DNA from: Apostichopus japonicus
Taxonomy: Eukaryota; Echinodermata; Holothuroidea; Aspidochirotida; Stichopodidae
Assembly (NCBI RefSeq): GCF_037975245.1
Contig: NC_092571.1
Coordinates: 1,904,501 to 1,968,500, forward strand
Direction of reading: 5' to 3'
DNA length: 64,000 nt
Below, in pieces: positions 55,756 to 64,000 of the stretch (within the stretch, counting starts at the first letter, position 1; every line of letters begins with the position of its first letter). The notes beneath the pieces are model-generated. The model saw nothing but the letters and a program-made list of their open reading frames with translations. It was not told the origin of the DNA and ran no database searches. Both the position numbers and the translations under genes were made by a program.

Positions 55756-56019
55756 CTACAAATTGGGAATAAATTGTTTCATATAAAAGCCTTGCTTGGT
55801 AGCCGTGCTCAACCAACGGACGTTACTGAAGTAGACGACATCATCCATGTCCGCACCCACTTCCTCAAGGAATACCTTGAATTGACGGTTATGAAGCCCT
55901 CGCGCCCTTATAAAGTTCACAGTGGAAACAACTTTCTCCATAACATTATTCATTTCCATTGTTTTTGAACACAACTGTTCCCGGAGAATGATGCAATGGT
56001 GTGCTATTATTTCGTGCAT
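55756..56019 (-). pseudogene. hAT transposase fragment (ZBED/GTF2IRD2-like type)
   Basis: The 87-aa frame reads HCIILREQLCSKTMEMNNVM, then VVSTVNFIRARGLHNRQF, EEVGADMDDVVYFSNVRWLS. This matches the catalytic-to-dimerisation segment of Charlie/ZBED-type hAT transposases, including the R-W-L-S motif. The N-terminal zinc finger and the C-terminal dimerisation region are missing. Confidence 0.8.
55768..55773 (+). terminator. Candidate polyadenylation signal of gene B (within hAT)
   Basis: AATAAA 174 bp after the stop codon, inside the hAT remnant. No other AATAAA was noticed between the stop codon and this site. Confidence 0.4.
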
Positions 56020-56091
56020 TCACGGTCCATTTTCCGTTTCTTCTCGGCCTTTTTTTATTTTATTTCTATCATTATAGTGTAGGCCTGCACC

Positions 56092-57524
56092 CAGGGCGGA
56101 ATTTGAGTTGTGAAAGTGGGGGGGGGGGGGGGCAAACCTGCCAGCAAGACTATCTTAGCGGAGCGCCACCATCGGTTGGCGCGGAGCGTACAAGAATTAT
56201 TTTGGCTCTACAAACCCTCCAGATGGCCGGAAACGGCACTTCCCGAGTGCTCTAAGCTGCATATAACCATCCTTGAAATATGGATCTCATGTCTGCAATT
56301 GTATCTAGATAGTTAATTATCGTTTAAAAATTTGAAGAGGATTGATAGTAGAACATATGGTCAGATGGTGATGTACAACTTTTGTTATACGTCACTATCT
56401 AAGCGGAGCGCCATCATCGGTTGGCAAGGAGCGTCGAAATTTTCGATGAAAGGTACCCTTAGATCGGTAAATTTAACACCCATATAGGCTTTACATTGCA
56501 TCTAAACAATTAATGAACGTGTGTAAATTTAGGGAGGACGGATAGAAGAACTTATATGGCGATGTACAACTGAAGCTTATACGCCACATACGGTGCACCA
56601 CCATCAGTTGGTGCGGCGCGTCGAAATTTAAGCAAAAAGGAAATCCTAGATCAGCAAAAATGACACCTCTGATAACAATAAATCGCATCTAGACAGTCCT
56701 TTCCCCCTAAAATTATTAGCATATTGTGCATTGGACCGATCAAGAATATGTTCAGCACCCACTTCGAAATTCTCCCCGCGGTCCCCACTTCTTGGAGCAC
56801 TTGGCAAATATTGGGGGCTGAACATACCTTTACCCCCACCCCCACTTTTTTCATGGGGGATAAGCCCTCAAGTCCACCAGTTCCGTCCCCACTGAAGTCG
56901 AGGCGGGGTGACTTTTTGGATTTTACAATGCGACTTGGTACAACATGGAGCAATATTTACGGGTCATTTCATAGTACTGGCTGAGATTTTGAAAATGAAA
57001 TTATTACCTGGCAGTACCAGCATTATGTTTGAACTATTGCCAGATTATCAGGGGGGGGGGGGGTGTCATGTGTCAGTGTATTTAATTTAATTATTGATAT
57101 ACCCAATATGCAAAATCTGGCTTCGTAAATCGTTCCTCTGGATTTAGTTATTCAACGCATTCAGTAGAGCAGCAACGTTGAAAATCAATTCCTGAAGCTA
57201 GCACTGTAGCACATGCCGCGGATTCATCACATGCAGAATTGAATCGCTAGTGTGTTAGCTTCAGGATTCGTAACCTGTGCTGCGATCAATGTGCTAGCTC
57301 CAGCTCCAGTTATTCTGCATGCTACACGTTACGATGTTAAACACAAATTCGACTTAGATTCGAAACAAATAGGCCTATTTGATAGAGCTGTTGTAGGGGA
57401 ATAATGTCGATCAGGGTTATGCACATATGTCTGCAAGAACGACAAAAAAGTCAACTAAGGTCTGGGAAAAAGTGGGGGGGGGGGGGGCAAATGCCCCCTC
57501 TTGCCCCCCGTAATCCCGCCCATG
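56092..57524. mobile_element. Repeat element with diverged internal CGGAGCG-core copies
   Basis: The left end AGGGCGGAATTTGAG and right end GTAATCCCGCCCATG are imperfect inverses, with poly-G runs inside both ends (56119, 57470) and another at 57051. The core GAGCGCCACCATCGGTTGGC is repeated at about 56160, 56400 and, more diverged, 56595. The element ends exactly where the right duplication copy begins. It is related to 40101-40368. Confidence 0.6.
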
Positions 57525-58849
57525 CTCGTAGGGATTAAGAAGTTTGAGACTTTATTAATTAAACAATATATAAAGATTGTGAATATGTGCTAATTAATTT
57601 TGTCCGACTACAAGCTATTATTATTAGTATGATTATTAATGCTATTATTAATATGCGATTCATTTTGGATGAGTGTATTTGTAAAATAATCTGTGACGTC
57701 ATACACAGACTACACAAAAAAAAATGATGTTCTTTTTCTTTGAAACTGTACATGATGAAACCATTGAAAAAGAAATTATGCCATTTCCGTGACAAATGTT
57801 ACTCTAAAGTTGGTAAGGTTTAATCACGTGACGGCAGTACGGTTTCAATTGTGGATGGGTCCTAATTCCATCAGAATAGACAAAACAGAAACAAACCATT
57901 GTGAAACGATGATATTTTCATGTACGGCAGCAGATCATATTGCGCAATGCACTTATCATAGCAAAATGAATACATTTCAAAACTTTGCATATTTTAAGCA
58001 GCTTAATAGCCTATAATGGTTATCCATGTAAAATAAACCTTTCTAACCTACGTAAATGGACAAGAACTAGTTATTAACTACACATTTAACTTCGCACTTC
58101 AACATTAAGCTAATGAAAGAGTTAATAGGCCTATATCTTTAACAAGAATAGGTTTTAAAGCTGGATTTATATCAATCACAAATACATATATATGGTACTA
58201 TAACTTGATGTGTGTGTATTAAAAATATTCACAAAGGTTATTCCAGTTAAAGGCATTGAAGACTCGCCCCAAACTGCGTGCCGCGCTCTGAAAAAAAAGT
58301 TAACTTTCCGTTACTTGCAAGTGAAGTTTTCTGCTTGTCGCTACAAAATGCAGACAGTAATGAAACGTGATACCTTGTTATCTTTAGCTAGACCTGAGAT
58401 GTCCATCGCTGTATCGTTTGTACTGTGATGTGGGTATTGACCGCAGCTGTATGTACTGACTGTACACTAGTGTCTAATTACCGAAGGTAGCAAGCTGTGT
58501 GCGTATTTTCTGGGATCGATGGTGGTGTCTAACACTTCTGTTACACCTCATTCGAAACTAGGTTAGATCACCGGCATTAGACGTTTCTTTTTGCGCGAGT
58601 CTTCACACCCTTTAATAGTTTACAATCAAAGGCAAATGTATCCGGTTGTATCCTTATCAGTTGTAGCATCCAAGTTTTTGAAACTATTACAGATTTTATG
58701 AAATTAAAATTAAAATAGGAATAGATATAGTATATATGACAAGAACACTTTACTGAACCTCAAGATTTCTGTTATTTTACTATAAGTTACTATACTCTAT
58801 GACTTCACGATCATTCACGATGTACAATGTTTATAAGACAGAGACATAG

Positions 58850-59510
58850 ACAAAGGCTAGGACAAATAAATAAACAGGGACGAGGACATGGACGAGGACC
58901 AGGACAAGAACTAGGACAAGGACCAGGATGATGACGAGGATGACGCAGATGACGAGGATAATGACCAGGACCAGGACAGTGACTATGACCAGGAAGAAGA
59001 CGAGGCGTGGACGAGGACTAGGACCAGGAAGAGAACAAGGAATAGGAAGTCGAGGCGTGGACGAAGACTAGTACCAGGAAGAGGACGAAGCGTGGATAAG
59101 GACTAGGCTCAGGAAGACGACGAGGCGTGCACGAGGACTAACCGTGGACGAGGACCAAGAAGAGGAAGAGGCGTGGACGAGGACGAGGCGTGGACAAGGA
59201 GGCTAGGACGAGACGTGGACAAGGACTAAGACAAGAACTAGGACAAGGATCCAAGTACCAGGACGATGACGAGGATGATGCAGATGACGAGGATGATGAC
59301 CAGGACGAAGACAATGACGAGGACCAGGTAGAGGTCGAGGCGTGGACCAGGAAGAGGACTAGTACGAGGAAGAGGACGAGGACTAGGACGAGGAAGAGGA
59401 CGAGGACTAGGACTAGGACGAGGACAAGGACGAGGAAGAGGACGAGGACGAGGACTAGGACGAGGAAGAGGACGAGGAAGAGGACTAGGACTAGGGCGAG
59501 GACTAGTCGA
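58850..59510. repeat. GA-rich minisatellite, right copy
   Basis: Same family as 26650-27160, with an added run of regular AGGACGAGGAAGAGGACGAG units at about 59345-59505. It joins directly to GTCGAGCAGC, skipping 1.2 kb present in the left copy. Confidence 0.9.
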
Positions 59511-60965
59511 GCAGCTCTTTAGAGGCAAGGGGGTTTGTAAAAGTTGAATGAGCCAATAGACACGATGGTTGTGGAGGTCGTATAATTTATCAAATTGTTT
59601 GTAATTAGTATTTTGAAGTACTTTAACAATTGAACATTAATTGAGAAACGGAGAAAATAAATCATCCCTGAAATCGTAGGAACTTTTTAATCATTTATTT
59701 TAAGTGGAGCTTCTTGGAGCTAGGCTTCTGTAAATAGCCTACCGTGTAACTTCCCTATAGAGCGCGAAATAAGATACCAACTCTACCGAGCTATAGGCCT
59801 ACAAGGCGCCGTCATAGTTACACAACCACATTACAATAGAGAAAAATAAATGTCATTATAGTTTGTTCTATGTTCACTTAATTAGTTTACACTTATAGCT
59901 TGTTCTTGGTAGATAACTTTCTGTGTATCACAGATATATGAAACGATCGCTTGTTTCTAGGGAAGAGTTAGTCGCGTCGTGGGCTTTTTTGCATCAACAG
60001 TATGCACTACGTCCATATAGTATAATCACATGGGTACATAACGTTATTCACGCACAGAATAGGTTTTGGACCCTTGGGATGTAGAATGAGTTGGACGAGG
60101 CTGGTTGACCGGAAGCGACTACCCGCTGAAAAGTAAACACCAGCTAAAATGTTTGCGTATCGTTCTATGCACAGTAGACCTAGAGTACTAACATTGTGCT
60201 GAGACATGTAAGTAAGCGGGAAAGGGACGGAAATATGTACAACAATTAATTCCTTGATACAGAAATGTAAAATTTCATTATATTCACTCTACGAAGTCGC
60301 CAGAGCATAGATTGAAGTTTTCAAATGGCATACTGCACTACCCCTATTTGCTCAAAATGAGAATAATCACCGCAACGCGAAAACAGGGACAATGCAGTTG
60401 TCATGGTCAAACATGAAGAGAAATTGATTCGGGCACTACAGAAGAGCAAAACATTCTGATTAACGGTGTAGTATAGATTGCTTGCCATGGCCACATATTG
60501 CTAGAATTACTCAAGAAAGTATACATTCTGACTAATATATATGAATTACGTATACATATACTGTCACGTGATAGCATTCACTGACCAATCACCGAACTCG
60601 ATGTACCTTATATGTATATGGCGTCACCGTAAACCTTGAGTATACGTTATGGGTTTGAAGTAGATATTTTCTTTCCAAAAGCTCTATATAACCTTATCTG
60701 AAATAGATTTTCAAGTCCACATGGTTTGATATAAGGAGGCATTGTTATTTGAACATAAACCATTTTATCTGTTACACTGGTTTAAGTTCCACTTCAATTT
60801 ATTTTCATAAGTCACTTTATGAACTCTGGTCCCCTTTACAGTCGTATGTTACTGTTGCTCTTTAATCTACGGTGTACTTGATGTTATTGGGTGAGTAATT
60901 CAGACTATAAGCCTAGAGTGAACTTCCTATTGGAATCCACATCAGCAGTGTGATCAAGATCTAAG
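59510..60965. promoter_or_regulatory. 5' flank and putative promoter region of gene C
   Basis: It aligns with the left copy without the LINE found there. CACGTG lies at 60565-60570 and a TATATA box at 60685-60690, about 280 bp before the start codon, both matching gene B. No other gene is visible. Confidence 0.45.
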
Positions 60966-61031
60966 ATGGATGCTGGAACAAGTAATACCAAACATGCTGG
61001 AACAAGTATTACCAAACATGGTGCTGTCACG
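60966..61031 (+). CDS. SLC2A: Gene C exon 1 with 24-nt internal duplication
   Basis: The 22 codons encode MDAGTSNTKHAGTSITKHGA plus V-T. An in-frame TGA at 60951-60953 supports this ATG. The eight-codon unit AGTSNTKH is duplicated as AGTSITKH; gene B has a single version. The donor is ACG|GTAGGA. Confidence 0.85.
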
Positions 61032-62298
61032 GTAGGATTATTCGCACACATTATTTTGTTTAAATTATATTCCAAGATATATTACACGTGAAGTGCATTT
61101 TTTGCTTTCTAAGATAAAACACACAGACGCGCGCCCGCGTGCAAATGTAATATTTCTAGGTTGCCTTTAATGAAAATATTTGTGCCTTAGTAATTCAACC
61201 TCCACCCTACGAAAAGCTATACCGACTTTGTGAGAGGTTTTCTGCTTTATTTGTAGTGTTTTGCAAATGAGCGATAAAGTTGGGGGGGGGGGGAGTGTAC
61301 ATGGGGTTTGGCGGTGTTTGGCGTGTGGGGGGGGGTGACCACCGAAAAGAATCTTCATAAACCGTTATTGGAAGAACCATAAAATGTCCTGATTATTATG
61401 ACACCAACTTTTATCTGGCTTCAATATTGTGAGATCATTGCAAGCTCAAACCGTTAGGTTAATTCCACAGAATATCACAGTGGAGAACTAAATGTTCTGT
61501 AAAAGTGGCAGGGTATCAAAACTCATATGAAAAGAATGCACATACAAAATAACAGATCCACAGAATTGTGCAAAACCAAGCATTTTTTTCTTACTTCGTT
61601 GTTCTTCTAGGGCGACGTGACGTTTCGCTTGCTAGCATTGTCAGTAGTGGCTTGTATATCCGGATCTTTTCAATTCGGTTATCAACTTGGAGTCCTCACG
61701 GGACCGTCAGATGTAAGTCATATTTAATATGCATAACACCAAAAATATGTAACTAAAAAATCTCTTTCTGAAATGAGAGCAACTGGGTTTTATATGTCAT
61801 GTCATGGGGCCGCTATTGTAAGTTTTTACATTTGTAATTTGTGTAATACGATATAGCTACAACAAAAATTTGCATATATGCATAAAAACAGATTGTTCGA
61901 TTGTTTTGATGTGCTGCCAGTAGTCGTGAATTTCTGTTATTGTAAGCACTGATTAAAAAAGGAATCGACCTCTTTAATTTGTATCTCATCGTTACAACTA
62001 TTTCATAAAAAAAAAAATAGCTTCACACTATCGTGTTAGATTTAAACTTACAACTTCATATCAAGTATAGAAAGAAACAGAATTTCTTGCAAGTAACGTC
62101 TCCTTTCTGCTAATGTTTTTTTTTTTTTATCTTGAAGCGTATACGGAATTTTTACAACGAGTCTCAAGTAGATAGGAGAGATGAACCACTAAGTGAAACT
62201 GCCAGCTTATGGCTCTGGTCTACCACTGTTTCCGTCTTTTGCGTAGGAGGCGCTCTTGGAGCATTGTCGTCTAGTTATTTAGCCGACTTTCTTGGGAG
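60966..62298 (+). CDS. SLC2A: Gene C: third GLUT paralogue, exons 1-3, truncated by window end
   Basis: Exons 60966-61031, 61611-61712 and 62138-62298 encode the N-terminus, helix 1, the first outer loop with N-E-S sequon and helix 2 (109 residues plus a split Arg). Phases and boundaries equal those of gene B. No frame damage is seen. Exon 2 keeps VTFRLLAL where gene B has VTFCLLAS. Intron 1 is 579 bp and intron 2 is 425 bp, both without the insertions of gene B. Exon 4 should lie beyond 64000: intron 3 is still running at the edge. Confidence 0.88.
61611..61712 (+). CDS. SLC2A: Gene C exon 2 (helix 1)
   Basis: The 34 codons end in [17 protein letters not shown], identical to gene B in the second half. 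The acceptor is GTTCTTCTAG|GGC and the donor GAT|GTAAGT. Confidence 0.93.
62138..62298 (+). CDS. SLC2A: Gene C exon 3 (outer loop 1 and helix 2)
   Basis: The exon differs from gene B exon 3 by two residue changes (Ser to Thr, Ile to Val) in helix 2. It ends GGGAG|GTAAAG in phase 2. Confidence 0.93.
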
Positions 62299-62765
62299 GT
62301 AAAGCATTCCGAAATATTTATATATATAGCAGATGTTCGTGGGAGGTAAAAGTCTTACACACTATTTATATACCTGACTTTCTTGGGAGGTAAAGCCCTT
62401 AAACGTGACATTTATTTAGCCGACTTTCTTGTGAGGTAAAGTCTTGCACAATATTTATATAGCTGACTTTCTTGGGCGTAAAGCATATTACGAAATATTT
62501 ATATATGTAGCTGATATTCGTGGGAGGTAAAAGTTTTACACACTATTTATATGGCTGACATTCTTGCGAGGTAAAGCCCTTAATAGGACATTTATTTAGC
62601 CGACTTTCTTGGTAGGTAAAGCATATTACGAAATATTCATATATATATAGCTGATATTCGTGGGAGGTAGAAGTCTTACACAATATTTATATAGCTGACT
62701 TTCTTGGGAGGTAAGCCCTTAAACACAGCATTTATTTAGTTGTCTTTTCTTGTGAGGTAAAGCAT
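62299..62765 (+). repeat. Array of exon-3-end plus 5' splice-site copies (gene C)
   Basis: About 10 copies of GACTTTCTTGGGAGGTAAAG / GATATTCGTGGGAGGTAAAG type units follow exon 3, as in gene B but with fewer and differently ordered units. The array therefore existed before the duplication and has changed in copy number since. Confidence 0.88.
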
Positions 62766-63361
62766 TTTCATCAAGTTATTGCCCGGAACAAAATATGAGT
62801 TTTTGACGTCGGAAAGGCATGTTTATGTTTTTAACCAACTGAGCTATCCATTCCTAAGTTAGTGGCCCTATTATTAACCATGGATAATTCGGTGACAAAG
62901 TGTTGGGTGTGCGGCAGTCAGAATTCAAAGTACCTCGTATGGTCAAAGTAGGGTCCATGGATCATAGACTCCCCCCTCCCCTCCCACAAAAACTGCAAAA
63001 ATTGTGCAAAATTGGAATGTTTGAAATTGAAAATGCCTCGCTAGTAACGTAAAGTAATATAACCTTCCAACTGAGATTTCTAAACAATTTTGACTAAGAG
63101 CCACAAAATAACCAATAGTGACTAAATAACCAAAAGGGACAAAATATATTATCCAACAGGGACAAAATAGCCAACAGGGACAAAAATGAATAATAGGGAC
63201 ACAGTTTACAATAGGAACTCAATACACCTTACGAACACAATCAACAATAGGGATACAATAAAACAATAGTAACTATAAATAATGGACTATACGCGCATAT
63301 GCTTGAACTCACCTAGTGATATAAAAGGCAGAAAAAACGTTACCAAAATGTCCCACTTTAA

Positions 63362-63957
63362 AGCAGCATTTTGCGTCCTTTTCTATGATTTTTCTCAACC
63401 TCACTAACTCTAATATGCCATAACGACATACATAACTAGCTTATCTATTTAAATCTTACTTCGAATGGTGGCATAAAAATCGAAAAATTTGCAACTCTCA
63501 ACTTTGTTTTCTCCAAGATATTTTCCTTTGGGATCCCAATAAACCTCGCCCATGATATGAATATTTAAACACTACGATTTGACCAATACGTAATATAACA
63601 CCATGCTTGATTTATGTACAGTTGTACCAGGGAGTTCCATAACAACTCCCTGGTTGTACCATCGCAAAGTCTTGCATCTATTTTAAGCAACGGCTCATAA
63701 CTAAACCTGCATCTCTGATTGGTTGAATTCAAACTAGTGGGTTTGGGGAACTGTATGCGATTAATTTTAAATGTGGAATTTGTCGTGGACACTTTTCTCA
63801 TTATCTGCAAATATCCTTAATTACTCGCCAATTAACGTTGTTGGCAAGGAAAAACTTGGCTAATATCTTAGATTGCTGTTTTGTGATTGAAATATGTAAA
63901 AAATTCGAAGGACATGTCAAAAAAGTAGAAAACGGAGACCTAACGCAAAATGCTGCT
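63362..63957. mobile_element. TTAA-flanked MITE, 596 bp, absent from the paralogous site
   Basis: Inverted ends AGCAGCATTTTGCGT and ACGCAAAATGCTGCT are flanked by TTAA on both sides (63358-63361 and 63958-63961). The paralogous site at 42597-42604 reads ACTTTAATAG with one TTAA and no insert. A smaller hairpin lies inside at about 63624-63660 (GTACCAGGGAGTT with AACTCCCTGG). A TA duplication is an equally consistent reading of the border. Confidence 0.85.
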
Positions 63958-64000
63958 TTAATAGTCAGTGACTATATACAGCAACTTGCTGGGATTATGT

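Larger units (their letters stand above)
55542..56040 (-). mobile_element. hAT transposon remnant at the 3' end of gene B
   Basis: The end CAGGGTTGTCCAACC fits the CAGGG-type hAT terminus, oriented with the transposase C-terminus nearest to it. An hAT transposase fragment follows at 55756-56019 on the minus strand. The other terminus was not found; the element seems cut near 56090 by another repeat. It contains AATAAA at 55768-55773, which could serve gene B. Confidence 0.75.
57525..64000 (+). repeat. Right copy of the segmental duplication (gene C 5' half)
   Basis: Collinear with 25499-42640: flank, GA-rich minisatellite, promoter, exons 1-3, splice-donor array and intron 3. It runs off the window, so the duplication very likely continues through the rest of gene C. 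The unit of tandem duplication would be about 32 kb (25499-57524) as now measured in the left copy. Confidence 0.9.

Overview
The window is animal genomic DNA: GT-AG introns, AT-rich non-coding sequence, many transposons and minisatellites, and no bacterial gene organisation. The transposon mix (an L1/Tx1-type LINE, a CR1/L2-type LINE with a PHD-finger ORF, hAT, CACTG-ended and TTAA-target elements, frequent poly-G runs) and the protein family suggest a marine invertebrate deuterostome, most likely an echinoderm. That is inference from style; no species was identified.

The main content is a head-to-tail cluster of three facilitated sugar transporter genes (SLC2A/GLUT family, class I/II type), all on the + strand. 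I reconstructed them by joining splice sites in phase. Gene A (3013-23860) has 12 coding exons and encodes 497 residues. Gene B (31695-55594) has 12 coding exons and encodes 552 residues. Gene C (60966 onward) shows exons 1-3 and runs off the right edge. A and B share intron positions and phases; all internal exons have the same length except exon 6, which differs by one codon. Both reading frames are intact. Gene A keeps a conventional GLUT sugar site. Gene B has replaced several pore residues and has a longer tail whose last 17 residues and stop codon appear to come from a hAT transposon.

Layout: 1-2950 upstream DNA; 3013-23860 gene A, with minisatellites in intron 1, a hAT-like non-autonomous element, and a 4.8 kb CACTG-ended element in intron 3 that carries a 1.5 kb foldback; 23861-25498 spacer; 25499-about 42640 the left copy of a segmental duplication (promoter, exons 1-3 and intron 3 of gene B), interrupted by two LINEs and other insertions; the rest of gene B to 55594; 55542-57524 hAT remnant and another repeat; 57525-64000 the right copy of the duplication with gene C. 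The right copy gives near-empty-site comparisons for several insertions in the left copy.

The most unusual structures are arrays after exon 3 of genes B and C in which the exon-3 end and its 5' splice site are repeated many times; the transposon-derived C-terminus of gene B; the altered GPGPIPW-type motif in gene B; and three 330-bp tandem units ending about 20 bp before exon 5 of gene B. No tRNA, rRNA or CRISPR was seen.
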